Shown here: in pieces, positions 35,201 to 48,609 of the stretch
How the letters are laid out: the number at the start of each line of letters is the position of its first letter
Position numbering within the stretch: position 1 is the first letter of the stretch
NCBI GenBank assembly: GCA_902729315.2
Contig: LR746277.1
Location: 2,485,001 to 2,549,000 of the forward strand
Source: Spirodela intermedia
Taxonomy: Eukaryota > Streptophyta > Magnoliopsida > Alismatales > Araceae
Length of the DNA stretch: 64,000 nt
Reading direction: 5' to 3'
Position numbers and translations under genes: made by a program
Notes under the pieces: model-generated
The model's input: only the letters and a program-made list of their open reading frames with translations
Databases searched by the model: none
What the model was told of the DNA's origin: nothing

Positions 35201-38200
35201 GGTTTGCATTGGGTTCCCATCAATCAACATTGATTTACATCTTCTGGCCGTGTTAAAGTAGGTGCACCAAAGTAGTCATCTGCCACTTTATAACAGATTT
35301 GGCAGAGTTCTTGTGCTGCATTTTCTTTATTGGAGATTGAAAGGGAGTGCTTTGAATGCCTTTCCTGTACTCGCTGACATTTTTTCACATTCAGTGATGA
35401 ACATGCAGAAAGTATTCTGACATCAATGCAAACAATTATGCTACTTATTCTGGAGGAGAGCGAGGACATTCCAGAGAATTTGCTATTTGCTATTTTATCA
35501 GTGTTAGGCCATAAAAGGGTGAGCTTCTCTTCTTTTCATTATTGTTCATGCTTTCTCTAATGCTGATGATCATTATCATCCTGTATCATTCGTATCAGAA
35601 ATTTTAACATCTTCCCCACAGTTTTTTTGGTCATTCGTATCAGTCGTTTTCTGCAACTCTCTTTGTGCTGAATTGATTGTGTGGAATTTTTGTCTCCAGG
35701 ATGTTTCTATGGCTGCAAGGAAGCTAGCCATGAATATTATAGAACGTTGTGCTGTAAAGCTGGAACCATTTGTGAAGCAATTTCTTATTTCATTTATGTC
35801 AGGTGATAACAGTTCTTCAAATATATCTGTTGACTATCATGAAGTCATCTATGATATTTATAGGTGTGCACCTCAGATTCTTGATGGAGTGGTTCCGTAT
35901 ATTACTGGAGAGTTGTTGGTAAGGATTCTTCATTTCTTTGACGTAACAAGATTACTTAATGGATACCAATACCTAATTTCTCATAAAATTTTAATCTTGA
36001 TTGGCAATCTAAAATATGCATATGTGCTGATTTATGGACGTACCGCGTTACTACTTTTTTTTTAATATCATTTTTCAAAGGCGGGCAGTGCCACAAGAAA
36101 AAATAAGTTGCCATGGGAGAGTGGTATCTCAGCTGTTGGCTTCAAAGCATTGTTTGCTTTGGAAAATGATCTTACGGTGCAGTTCCCTTGTCTCTTGACC
36201 TCCAAAGTCTTCCATCCACTCAAGTGTTAATCAGATTTGCCTGAAGGAGAGCTTTCTGCAATTTAATAAATTCCTAAGTTTCTGATTGAAGATATATTTT
36301 CTGCTATACTGAAATAATTATCCTTTTTAACTGCCATTTTTTTGGTCAATAAATCCTTTTACCCATGTGTCTACATATCTTGTTAGCTGCTGACATCTGG
36401 TTGCTTGATAATTTCACTTGATTCCTCAGGATTCTTCCACTAGAGGCAATCACAAAATTCCCCTCATCCAGAATTGTCTGTCGCATTGAATGAGATAATT
36501 GATCCCTTATGGTCTCATCCAGATCAGAGAACTTGACTATTGTAAACACGTTTTTACCCAGCAGATGATTTGGGTCTTCCTTTTCATTCATGAACATTGG
36601 ATTTTTATTTGACAATAAATAATGCATAGTTAGTTGGTTTTGATGTGTAACCATGTGTTTGGATGTGTAATATCTTTTAACGCATACCAGTGAATGATAT
36701 CACTCACTGTCTCGTATCTTTCTATATTCTTGATTTTCTTCTTTAGGTTTTGTCTTAACCAATAAAATTTTGATATTTTGCTGAGTGCGTGATTTTAATC
36801 TGTGCAGACTGATCAGCTAGATGTTAGGTTAAAGGCAGTTAAGCTACTTGGAGAACTGTTTTCGTCAACAGAACACCCCATCTCTGAATCTTTTCGGCCA
36901 CTTTTCTCTGAGTTTTTGAAAAGACTGACTGACAGAGTTGTGGAAGTCCGTGTTTCGGTCATTGAGCATGTGAAAAACTTTTTGATATTAAATCCTTCTA
37001 GACCTGAAGCTCCTGACATCATCTGTAAGGAGTCAATTTTCTAAATCTTTTTTCCACGGGTTTCCTTTTGGTTTTGATCTTTCAGGATTAAGATAATTTC
37101 AGTGTACTCATATCACGTATTGTGTTGGTTTCTGCAGCTGCATTATGTGACCGGTTGTTGGACTATGATGAACAAGTTCGGGAAAAAGTTGTTGCCGCAA
37201 TGTATGACATTGCTTCTCATGAATTGACATCTATTTCGTCTCAGACATCTAAGCAAGTTGCAGAGCGCCTTCGAGACAAATCTGTATGATCACTTCTAGC
37301 TAATATCTCCGTTCATGTTTAAAGATCTATGAGCATTTGTTTAATGTTTTCTTTGACAATTATCTCAGTTAAAAGTTAAGAAGTACACAATGGAGAGACT
37401 GGCTGAATTGTACAAACTTTACTGCTTGAGGAGCTCTGATGTTCTGGTCAACGCTGACGAGTTTGAATGGATACCTGGGAAAATTTTGAGATGTTTATAT
37501 GATAGGGATTTTAGGTAAGTTGCTGCTGCACAAAAAAGTATGATCTTATCATCCGCAAGCATGTATAATTTGGGCTGCATTTTGATGCAATGCTGAGGGA
37601 GTTTCTAATGATGTATATGCTATTGGATAACGATTGCAACAAATGTTTATTCTTTTAGGCATCAAGACTAGATTATTTAGTTTGTATTCAGTGGTCTCTT
37701 TCTCCCATGTGAACTTTATCTGTTCTTCCCAGACAGATGGTAAACTCAACAGCCTAAAAGTTAAAAGCAATAAAAGAGAAAATTACTAAGATTAAGGTGG
37801 CTTGCCGTTTGGGAATTGTAATAAACTAATTAGATACTGCATTTTTTATGGTGGATTGATTGCTGGTATTGTTTGAAAACCTAATTTGTATTTTCCTGGA
37901 AAGTTGGTTGTGCTAGTGTGTTTTAATTTAATGATGATTCTATTAAGTCAATGTCGAAGACTTAGATCCAGTTCCATTTATCATCTTAAGTACATGCTGT
38001 AGGTTCTCGATAAGGCTTAGGTTAATTCTTGGTCGAGAGAACAGTTGTTGGCATGCCATTTCATTTCTATCTTGTTACAAATTTAAGTAATGTGGGAGAT
38101 GGTGTAAGTCTTCGGTTTTTTCTTGAGGTGCATTTTTTTTGTCTTTTCAGCTTATTGAGAGAACAAATAACTGGCGTCCATTTGTTGAGAAATAGAAAAT

Positions 38201-41200
38201 CGACATAATCCAAGCCACTTTTAGAGAAATGGGAGATTCGGATGCTGCTGTCTTTTAGGTGTTGTAATAGAACTAGATAGTATAAGAGAGAAAATAATAA
38301 TTCTAAGAACTGATGAAGACAATATCCCTTCCGTGTTGTGAAGTTTCGAATGTCCACATTAAATAAATGATCTTCTATATACATGGTGCCGCATTTGAGT
38401 GGCGAACGTGGACTGAATGACTTTCTGATTGCCAAGCACTGTGTGAATGGCGACTAATACTTTACTGATAGTCCTGGTAAATTTGCAGTAGACTGTGAAA
38501 AAAATGAAGAAAGCAATAAAATCTGGAATTTCTGAAAGATGAAGATGCTCATATTATTAAATGTTTCTCATAATGAAGTTCAAGTATGTTTTCTTGGATT
38601 TTCTCATGAGTTTATAATATATATTAGTTTTTGTACTGGGCATATGATGTGAGAGTTTGGACTTGAGATTTGAACTTTGTTGTCAGATTTATCAAATCTT
38701 TCGCCGCTTCAGTTATAAAAATCTGAATTGAGAACTGTGATGATAACTTATCACGCTTTTTAAAAACTCTTTACAGGTCTGAAGATATCGAATCAATTTT
38801 ATGCGGTTCATTGTTTCCTCCTGAATTCAACACGAAGGAGAAAGTGAAACACTGGGTTACAATTTTCTCAGGTTTTGATAAAACTGAGGTGAAAGCACTT
38901 GAGCAAATTCTTATGCAAAAACAAAGGTCTGTTTAAATTTCTCGATGAATATTTTCGGAAATCTACTGCTCTCATTTCTTTTGCTAAAATCACATTGTTT
39001 GATAGATTTTGGATATAATTTAGGGGTGTCTTCATTGATTACAGGATTCATCAAGAAATGCGGAAGTACCTTTCCCTTAGGCAGACATGTCAGGTTTGTT
39101 TTATTTGCATTCTTGCCTGCAAAAATCTTTTTGATAACTGCCATTGAAACCAGCCTCATTGAAATGCAGGACAACGATGCCCCAGATTACAAGAAAATTT
39201 TGGCGAGTTTCAGGATAATGTCTCGCTCATTTAGTGATCCTCCGAAGGCTGAAGAGAGTTTTCAGATCCTGAATCAACTGAAAGATGCTAACATATGGAA
39301 AATTTTGACTCTCTTGCTTGATCCTTCCACAAGTTTTGATGTAGCTTGGGGATCTCGGGTATTTCATTTTTTTTATCTTGGGAAATTTAATGCAGATGAC
39401 ATTAACTTAGATGTCATCTCATTACGATTTGTAACGAAAAAATGTTTGGTTTTTCACAAGCACACGGATATTGATTCGGATTTTTACTTGGAAATCTTTT
39501 TCAGGATGAGCTTCTTAAGATTCTTGGAGAAAAACACCCTCTTTACGATTTTATGGTTACATTCTCCGTGAGGTGCTCGTATCTGCTATTCAATAAGGAA
39601 CATGTCAAGGAGATACTTGCACAAGCTGTTGCAGAATCTGGTGGAGACCCAAAATTCGTTTCATCGTGCATGAGTCTGCTCCCGGTAACTTGGATCTGCT
39701 ATTTCTTTCAATTTTGGTTATCTATGAGAGATTGTTTGAATTTTTTTGGTTGAAATCCCCTCTTATGCGTTCATGATGAGTTTATTTTGTTACGCAAGAA
39801 GTAGTAATAGCCTTATCCCAATGGGCAAAACTTTTGAGAGATATTCAGCATAATGGCATAAATGTATCAAGGATCACATGCTGTGTTTTTCACAATCCTC
39901 CATGCATTGTTAAGAATCTCCTTCACCCACCTAGGAATTTTATGAATCCAAAGTTGTGTTATGAAGATATTTTCCTAGAGCTTTTAAATCGTGATGCTTT
40001 GTTGCATTAAGGAAATATAAAAGGCAAGAAATCAAAGTAGGGAAAGCCATGCGACCTTGCCTCATAGTGTCCATCAACCAGCTCTCTCCGGAAATAACTG
40101 TTCGTCAGTTATGCGATACATTTAAGGTTGCGCTAGGTTCTTGTCTGTTTACTTTATCAAAATGCTGGAGGTGCATGGATATAACATATTGAAAGTTCAT
40201 CTTATTCATTTATTTATGTAGCCACTGATTGAGGTTTCTCTTTCACCAACATTCTAGGAATTTCTGTCCCCAATCTTTCTTTTTTTCTCTGATTCTCGTA
40301 TTTTTAATATGATGAAGGTCTATTTTTCTTTATTTTCTCTAAATTACTCGTATCCTTGTCTATGCATCTGTTCATCTCTTTCAGTTTCGCATAAGGCTAA
40401 TATTATTCAAGGCCATCAAAATGTAATTTCCACTTGCGATGGTGTCTCTTATGTGGACTAGGAGGACATCTGCTAATGCCATAATTCCTGTGACGATTGT
40501 TTACTTCCTCCCCATAGGATAACAGTGTTGAAATCAGCTTGCCATCCATATCGTGTGATTTTTTATTTATTTAAGAATTATTTTATTTGCCTCTTTACCG
40601 TCTGTAAATAGTCAAGTTGATCCCTCATCCACCTGTCAATTTAAGTATTTGCAATTCCGATTCTACACTTTCAGATCTTGGCATCTTTCTGTCCCCTGCT
40701 TTTGGATGGTTTTGAAGAAGATCTCGTTAATCTTTTGAAAGAGGATAATGACATCATAAAAGAAGGCATCACACATATTCTAGCAAAGGCTGGTGGGGCC
40801 ATACGGGAACAACTGGCTAAGGCATCAAGGTGCTTGCAGCTGGCTCTTGCATTGAAAATTTCAACCAAATGAATGAGTGAAGATAATGCGCATATTATAC
40901 TTTTATTCCGATTTCTTTCAGCTCGGTGGATTTACTGTTGGAAGGACTATGTCTGGAGGGTACCCGGGGGCAAGCCAAATACTCCGTACAAGCCCTAGCA
41001 TCGATTACCAAAGATGATGGGCTCAAGTCACTCTCTGTTCTGTACAAGGTTACTCCGCAATATCCTTGATAAACTGCATAAAGCACTTTCGTTGAGTCTC
41101 ATCGTGCTATTCTGCTTTTCCTGCCATGTTTCCTTATATGGAATTTGCGTTTCTTAAATTCTTATTTTTTTCGCAGAGACTTGTAGATATGTTGGAGGAA

Positions 41201-44200
41201 AGGACCCATTTACCAGCCATTCTTCAGTCTCTGGGCTGTATTGCTCAAACTGCGATGCCAATATTCGAAACCAGAGAGGGTGAAATTATTGAGTTCATAA
41301 CACACAACATTCTTGAATGTAACAGTGTATACCATCTAGAACTTTCCTCTTTATTAAAACTGTGCTTTGTTTCCTTTTCCTGGGGTTTCAATTTTCTAAC
41401 ATGTTATAATTCTTTCAGAAGACACAGAAAAAGTTTAAGCATACTGACGATTGGAATGAAAGAAGTGAAGTCTGTTTGTTAAAGGTAAGCTGCTTAACAA
41501 GGATCAACAGCGTGCATATTATCTTCTGATGATGCTTAAGCTCTGTTTTCTTATGCTGCAGATATTTGGCATCAAAACTTTGGTCAGAAGCTACTTGCCT
41601 ACGAAAGATGCTCTTCTCCGTTCGGGAATAGAAAATCTCTTGGGAATCCTTAGGAACATACTTTCTTTCGGGGAAATTTCAAATTCCATTAAATCAAGGT
41701 AATGAACAGCCTGTTAATATTGTCTTGTTTGCATGGTTACCACCCCTAGCTTTTGTATGACGCAGAATTTTTCTAAGAATATTTTGTCTTACAGTGCTGT
41801 AGATAAGTCCCATCTGAGGCTTGCATCAGCTAAGGCCATCCTGCGATTGTCAAAACTTTGGGAAAGTAAAATACCGCTTGATATCTTTTATTTGACCTTG
41901 GGAACTTCCCAGGTTTGAGTCTGCACCTGATACCAACTCATACTTTCGGGGTGTCCTCAATGTGTAGTTGTGAACAAAGACATTGTGATACACTACTGAC
42001 GCCATTGATAGGCAGTCTATTAGAGGTTGTTTTCAAGGGTTAATATCTCCAGAAAATATACATAATGATTTTTGCTTGACATGCAGGATATGTATCCTCA
42101 ATGTAGGAAATTATTTCTTAGCAAGGTACACCAGTATATAAAGGAGCGGCTCTTGGATCCCAAGTACACTTGTGCTTTCTTATTCAATGTGGTTGATTCA
42201 GAACCCAATGGGTCTCTGGAGGTGAATTGTTGTGCTATTGTTTTTATCTCAAAATGTGTATATGAACGTGCTGGACAGCCCTTTTTGAGCAACATAATCC
42301 CTCTTAAGTGAGTTAATTCTTTTGGCAGGGTCAGCACAACCTCTTGGAAATTTTCCAAGTATGTAACACGGTGAAAGCACGCCAACTTATTATGCAAAGT
42401 GATGCAAACACATTGACGTCTTATCCGGAATACATTCTTGTGTACTTGGTCCATGCGCTTGCGCATCATCCAACATTTCCAGATATAAATAAATACAAGC
42501 ATATCCAGCTCTTTGAGCCAATTTATCGGTAAGCTTGCTTCTTCTAATTAACTTGCTGGGCTCTTTCTGTTGTTTTTTTCTGGATCTGACAATGGGAAGA
42601 AAGATCATATAGTTACCGGCTTTTCCCCATCTGCCTACTCCGTCTGTGAGCGCTTAGAAAATATACATGGATGTCAGCTCTTTTTGTTATGGATTCGATC
42701 AACATTAGTATCAGAACAATAAGGAAGCTTCTGCATTAGCACTAGTTCCACATGCTTTATGCTCTCATTTTAGCTTCCACTCTACATAGATCATGTGAAC
42801 CAATGGATCAAATGGTGTGCTTTCTAGATGATATTTACAAAATATGAGGGATTTTGTCCATAAATATTTCTTGTCTCGTACCTGAAAAATAATCTAGCCA
42901 GTGTAGACTTTTAATGTCCTTGTCTTCTGAAAGTTACTTTGGGATGCTATTGAAGTGAAAATTTCTAATTCTGTTGATTGAATTAGCGATACCATTTCTA
43001 TCACTGGTTATAGCCTCTTGTTTGTGTGCTAATGGTTTGTGTTCTCCAGGCGGTTGCATTTATTTCTCTCTGTGCTATTACAAGGAAGTGAAAGTTTCAA
43101 ACCTAGTATTTCTACCGACAAGAGCAAGGGCAGCCTTACTGCAGTGGTCTCTATCTTTCAGAGTATCAAGCAATCTGGGGATATTGTTATCAATGACAAG
43201 TCAAAGGTAAATCAATAAATTATAGCTTTCATATGAGTTCTTCCACTGTCATGTGTTTATCACCATGAAATTAAAAAAAAAATCCTTGCCTTTTAGCATG
43301 AAATACTCTTTATTTTATGGTTAAGATGCTCACTCCATACCTCTGCGGGCTATTGTATAACGTGCAGAACTCACATGCTCTATGTGATCTTGGGTTGTCA
43401 ATTGTTAAGCATTTATGCCATGAAAAAATAGATGTTGAAGCTATGGCAAAGCCAGTCACCTTGCCGGAACAACTTTATAAACCTCTGGAGAAGGAAGATG
43501 CCAGCCATCTAGTAAGAATTTTTTACCCAGATTTTCAGAATTTACTAATTACGTTATTTATCATTCAGTGGCTTGTCACCAGATTCACCTGGTAGTAATA
43601 TTTGATTGGTGTGACATAAATATGAGTTCTAATGGGGGGAGTATAATCCTGGAAGGAAGGGAAAATTGAGATGTATAAATGTATTGACAAACAGATTGTT
43701 GGAGGACCAGAGAGGTGAGAGGTGTAGTACAACACTAAATGTCTACAAAATCCATAGTGCCATTCCAAGAATTTCCGTATACAGTTCCGAATCAAGTAGT
43801 TTTAGTCCTCGATTGTTTTTTTAATTTTTGATACAACTCATCATTCCAAGAATTGCCATATGCAATTCATAAACACGCGATTTTAGTCCTTGTTTTTTTT
43901 TTATTACCTTGATTCTTTCAATTGTAGTGCACTTTTGAACATAGAACCAGTGAAACTTGACTTAGGTCAGGTTTCATTGCCAATCAAAATAAATTTGAGC
44001 TATGAGATAGTGTGATGATTAGCAATAAGCTAACATTGAAAACCTCAGACAGTTTGAGTGACCTAAAATACTGTAACTTATATAAAATATATAATTTAGG
44101 AAATTCAATAGAGATTATATGACCTGTTTGCACAGCGTATTTCCATATTTTCCGAAACAATGAATGGCAGGTATCCCGCTTTTTCCAAAAGTAAATACGA

Positions 44201-47200
44201 CATAAAATGGCTGGGGTGTTGTATGTCTAATTGAATTTATTTTTCTGGAACAAAGTTCATAAGCCCATGTTTAATAACTTTCTTACAAAGGTTGGTCACG
44301 AAATACAAGGTTTAAAAATATTATTCTGCAATCAATTTGTGACCATGAATTTTATTTTCTCCCTACATAAAGTACAATATCTTTTAATGCAAGCAAAGTT
44401 GCACCGGCTGTCTAGGGTCTTACTACCAGATTTTATTTTATGGCCTTCATAGTTCCAAAAAGTAGAAGGATGCTGAGAACTGAGCTCATATCTCTCTTGG
44501 GCCAAGACGTGCCTTTGGAAGGAGAATGTCTGTCAATGCAGACTGAAGGTGGTTGGTCGATATGGGCTTGCCGCCAACTCAGTAGCCTTGAGAACAATTT
44601 CTTAGGAATTTTCAATTCCAGCCTGTGAGGGTCGCAAAAGCACCTATCCAAACCTTCAGTAGGACTATTACGAGTTTATGGGATTCGTTTAAATGCTTTT
44701 GTGGGGAGTTTTGGGACTTTGTTGGTCTGTGTCTAGCTTGACGCGATTTCTTGTTATCATCATAATTAAGAAAGTAGCATCTATTAATCTGTATGATACT
44801 TGGAAAGATATGTATGAGCCTGGCACTCTGTCAGTTGAAATATTGTTCTTCACCATATCTATGATTTGCCTCGATCCCAAAGAAATAAAATAATAATGCG
44901 TTGGGAATTATGATATGGTCTGATATTGGGCGCTTATACAAGAAACTTCTATTGTTTACCCTAATCTCAGATTATCTGATTTTTTAATTTTTTTTGTGGT
45001 ATCCATTTTCTCATATCGTTCATTATCTTGTGCAGGGTAATGAAGTACAGACATGGACGCACCGTGATAGAGTTTTGGCCCATTTTGAATCACTTGAGCT
45101 TGCAAAGAAGGAAAAAGTGGGTTCGATCACCAATTGTTTCGAATGATCATAGCTTCCTGTCCTTTCTCTCTCTTGGTCAACTTCGTAACCCATATACCAC
45201 TAACTTCTATCATGGTCTCAGGTAGACACTGCTGTCAGCGAGGATCACAAGGTATTGAAAGAGAGTGATGAAGATGGAGCTGAGTTGCCCCTTGGAGAAA
45301 TCATGAAAAATTTCAAGTCTCAGGCAGCAAAGAAAAGGAAAATGGCGAAGAAGCAGGCTGCAGATACCGGCTTAGAGAGCTTAGAGACTGATATCGATGT
45401 TCTGGGAATGGTGAGGGAGATAAATTTAGACAACCAGGAGACATTACCGGACATGGACTCGGGCAGACCAGACCAAGATCTCAAGTACCTTCTGAATGAG
45501 GGAAAGGCTACCAAGAGCACTGAACAGAAGAATGGGAAAGACGAAGCTCCTGTATGTGTCTCTGGCTTGGAAAGGAAGTCATCGCCTTCTCCTTCCATGC
45601 CTCCACCGGGGGCTACCAGGGCCCAGAAGGGAAGCAGCAGAGCCACCAAGCAAGAAAGAGCATCTGGTAAGGATACTCTTGTCTCTGGCATGGGGTTCTT
45701 CTTCGAAGAGCAGAGGGCTGTGTCTCCTGATGCAGTGGTTGTGATGTCTTGTCCTCCAGCGACCAAAACCCTTTCATCCGGTAAGAAGAGCTCTCTCAAG
45801 GGGCCCAACGGAACCCATGTGGTGGGAACTGGCGAGAAAGACACCCAGGTGAAGGCCCTTCCTCTTCTCTCATGTACTTTGCTCTAAAAAAATTGCTAAC
45901 TTGGGAAACTAACAATCTTTCCCTGCCCAGAAGCCGACCAAGCCTTCTGAAGAAAGCGATCAGCCTGATTTGGCTGATACCACCCCATCAAAATCTAACA
46001 GGAAGCAGAAAAGAAGTATTGGTGGACTAGAAAAGGTGGTTCTCCCCCATTTGACTTTATCACTTCAGCTAGTCATTTGTTCTACCCCACAATTCCATCA
46101 GGTAGAGAGAGCGCCATTGGATGAGCTGCTCTGTGCCTGCCCTGCCTCACTTCACGCTCTGCATAGATGCATTTTTATGGATGATTCATTCATACGGATG
46201 ATCATGGTGTTTTGGGAGTCAACGCGCATTATAATGCAAAAAATTATCTTGTTTCTCTGCAGTGTTCATCAGAGAAATCCAATAGGGATGATGCTGATCT
46301 GATCGGATGTCTAATAAAAGTCTGGTGGCCGCTGGACAAGAAGTACGCATTTGACAAAATAGATTTATTTTGAATTATCCTCCTAAAACAGCCAGATTAT
46401 CCGCTCTGCAGAGTCTCATCCCCTTTTGGTTCTGCTCTATTTGACATTTTTATACTCGGTCAGCGGGCTCTTGCTAAATATGCTTATATACTCCATTAAC
46501 AGGTTTTATAAAGGAACAGTGCAGTCTTACGATCCGGGAAAGAAGAAGCATGTGGTATCCCTCTGTCTCTTCTTCATCCTCACATGCCCGTTGATTCCGT
46601 TGACCACGTTCAGATTCTCTGTTGTGGGGTTTAACTTTTTGCCCTCGTGTTGAAGATTAAATATGATGATGGGGACGTCGAAGTTCTTCAGCTGCACAAG
46701 GAGAAATGGGAAGTAGTTGACACGGATCCTGCGCCCAAGAAGGTCTCTGTTCCGTTCGGCCCATTCCTCTCGTGTGTTTGGTCAACCTTCTGATTCCTAA
46801 TGAGCTTGTGTTCTTTCCCTTTCAGAGGCTAAAATCTCATCATTCTCTCTCACCTGATGAGCCGTGAGTCCCTTTCTCTCTCTCTCTCTCTCTCCTTGAG
46901 TCTATGTATTTGCCCCCTTTGACCGATTCTAAAACCCGAAACCTCATTTCAGGTCAACGAGGGAGGTCAAGAGAGCGAACCCTGAAGATGTCTCGAGGCG
47001 GAAAAAGGGTTCCTCCAAGAAGTAAGATATTTCCTTCGGGTCGTTTCTCGCCGGCGTTTCCTGTTTTGGTGAAAAGGGTTTTGACCTTCTGGCGGCAGGA
47101 GAAAGATGACCCGAAGGGAGCGCAGAAAAGGAACCAGAGGCATCGATCAGGATTCTTCCGAATCCGACGACGGGGACGATCCTGCGCCGTCGCGTGCCCA

Positions 47201-47476
47201 TCATCCTTCCGGCTCCGAGGTCGACAATGGTGACTCGGGTATATATATATATATGCTAAACTGAGATCTTTGCTCCGAGATTTCCTGATTTGGATAAAAA
47301 TGGGATAACCCAGAAGGTTTTAGAACACTTTAATTATTGTTGACTTCTCCGCTGGAGAAGAGCGGCCGCCGCTTTCAGGGTCTGGAGGGGAGTCAACGCA
47401 GGCGCAGGAGGAGCAGCCGGACGATTCTTCGGAAGCAGACGAGGGGGACGATTCAGAGAACGAACCTCTCGTATGA
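29216..47476 (+). CDS. PDS5: Sister chromatid cohesion protein PDS5 (cohesin cofactor)
   Basis: A 32-exon model giving 1554 residues, all junctions in phase. Exons: 29216-29308, 30077-30280, 30424-30605, 35395-35518, 35700-35918, 36808-37024, 37138-37283, 37369-37514, 38777-38926, 39045-39093, 39170-39358, 39505-39684, 40675-40829, 40922-41048, 41177-41326, 41419-41484, 41562-41698, 41795-41912, 42087-42221, 42329-42528, 43050-43206, 43368-43511, 45036-45116, 45222-45848, 45931-46035, 46263-46342, 46503-46554, 46656-46742, 46826-46863, 46953-47021, 47099-47238, 47379-47476. Residues 1 to about 1120 form the HEAT-repeat body (LETLARYRSCVVMLDLEC, ALCDRLLDYDE, RLRDKS). A charged linker follows, then a plant-type Tudor domain at about 1378-1428 (IKVWWPLDKKFYKGTV, KYDDGDVEVL) and a basic then acidic tail ending ENEPLV. 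PDS5 binds cohesin and helps control cohesion, repair and recombination. Close to Arabidopsis PDS5A in layout. Exon 22 start (NSHALCDLG) was chosen over a longer reading frame by family conservation. Confidence 0.9.
32545..32650. repeat. Short direct repeats with core 'caagtacgacatt'
   Basis: Three clear copies and one partial copy of a core 'catgcaagtacgacattg' cluster within about 100 bp, just left of the first recognisable gag sequence of the intronic copia. They could belong to its leader or LTR. Confidence 0.7.
32700..34870 (+). mobile_element. Decayed Ty1/copia element in PDS5 intron 3, integrase missing
   Basis: The plus strand carries, in order, a gag tail near 32880-32960 (MPTLDNTLLEIIVEEAQLR) and a protease active-site relic near 33318-33365 (VLNFGPSHMT for the usual VLDSGASHHMT). 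Reverse transcriptase pieces follow: VKNAFLHNG near 33810-33850 and a worn YVDD site VDGAVFTGDN near 34015-34045. RNase H comes last (CAYINIHWAS, then LISWKSKK and HRAMAL, 34308-34530; HIRIDCPLV near 34660). Only about 430 bp separate the protease and reverse transcriptase pieces, so the integrase has been deleted. It lies in the same orientation as PDS5. LTRs were not identified. Confidence 0.78.
43512..45035 (+). other. Intron 22 of PDS5
   Basis: A 1.5-kb AT-rich intron separating the end of the HEAT body from the linker exons. No element or extra exon was recognised. Confidence 0.65.
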
Positions 47477-48609
47477 TTTTCTCCCCATAATTCCTCGCAT
47501 TTTTCTCTCATCAAAAAGATCGAATCTTTATCATCATCATCATGGTCAATGCAGAGTGTGTGGAGGCGGAGGGCTGCTAAATCAGGCTAGAGAGTTCTCA
47601 CCCAGTCACATAGTTATATATATAGCTCACCGTCGACCCGGAGTAGATCGTTGACCATCCACTGGTGGAAAGGCCCTGCTCGATCCTATGGGTCCCGCCG
47701 CCACCGCCGCCACCGCCGCCACCGCCGCCGCCCCCGCCGCCTCCATAGGTGCCGGGGTAATTTGATGTAAAGCCGTTGGTCTCCCACTGGAAATCCCATC
47801 TCATCTCCCGCCGAGTCGAATTGTGGGCTGGTCAACGGAGGTTCATCGAGGGAGAGACGGCCCGGTTGAGGCCGATCAGCCGATGGTCGGAGATCAATCG
47901 GCTCTGGTTCATCAAGATTGTTGGGATGTTGATGTTTTTTTCATGTCATAATCTGGCTACGAGTTGACTAGTTTCTGGATTCCCACGTGTTGTGCACGGT
48001 TTGACATGGGCACTTGACCTACTGAAAACCCGTCGAAATTGCCCCGTTCTCGTCGAGGTCAACCAACAGTGTTTGCCCGATTCAGGGGGCGCGCGAGAAT
48101 TCTTCTCCTTGGTTCCCGACGGCGCTCCCTGCCGCCGAGGCCTCGCCGGAGCGGCGGCGCCGGGCGATTGTCGGCGATTAGGGCCGGTGGACATCGTCGT
48201 CTTCTTAAGCCGATAAGGCCGGGACGGGTCGAAATTTGTCGGCTTCTGGCGGCACCACGTCATCGGGTCAACCTTTCTTCCGCCTCTGTCATTCTTTTTA
48301 TCTCTCTTCTTTGTCCTCCTGGTGGCGGCCTCGACGGTGGAGAATCGTCTGCTGCCTCTCTTACTGCGGTAGAGAGAGAGAGAGGGGAGGACGCCAACTT
48401 GGGTTTATCCGCCCATTTTTCGCGTGGAGCTTCGTGCAGTCCGGTGAGAGATTTCTCCCCCTTGGAGCTCAGCTTCCTGTCCCTCACCTGTCGAGTTTTA
48501 GCTCCCGCTGATCATGGCCGAGGTTTTTCGCGCAGGGGGCTGATTTCTCCGAGATCTCTCCGAGATCTCTCCGAAACCAGGAGCCCCTGCAGGAAGGAGG
48601 GCCCGCTTC
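47477..48609. other. Intergenic region between PDS5 and the C2 gene
   Basis: Holds the PDS5 3' end, a CCG/CCA trinucleotide run at about 47693-47745 and a GC-rich stretch leading to the C2 gene start. The open frames across the trinucleotide run encode homopolymeric glycine and are not credible genes. Confidence 0.6.
47693..47745. repeat. (CCG/CCA)n trinucleotide repeat
   Basis: About 17 trinucleotides of CCG with CCA interruptions. Confidence 0.9.

Larger units (their letters stand above)
30606..35394 (+). other. Intron 3 of PDS5 (4.8 kb)
   Basis: The longest intron of the window, interrupting the HEAT-repeat body. Its size is largely due to a decayed copia element at about 32.7-34.9 kb. 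Other contents are two copies of 'tttgttaatggtgggttgag' at about 31016 and 31081, and an unassigned stretch at 32160-32540. The splice phase (2) is conserved on both sides. Confidence 0.8.

Noticed and set aside
43317-43367. Earlier start of PDS5 exon 22 at a TTAAG acceptor
   Set aside because: The extra residues break the conserved SK-NSHA(L/I)CDLG junction; the CAG acceptor at 43367 restores it.
45320-45844. 174-codon minus-strand open frame
   Set aside because: It is antisense to PDS5 exon 24, which continues in phase with both neighbours.
47598-47804. Open frame with a polyglycine core
   Set aside because: It is produced by the CCG/CCA trinucleotide repeat.
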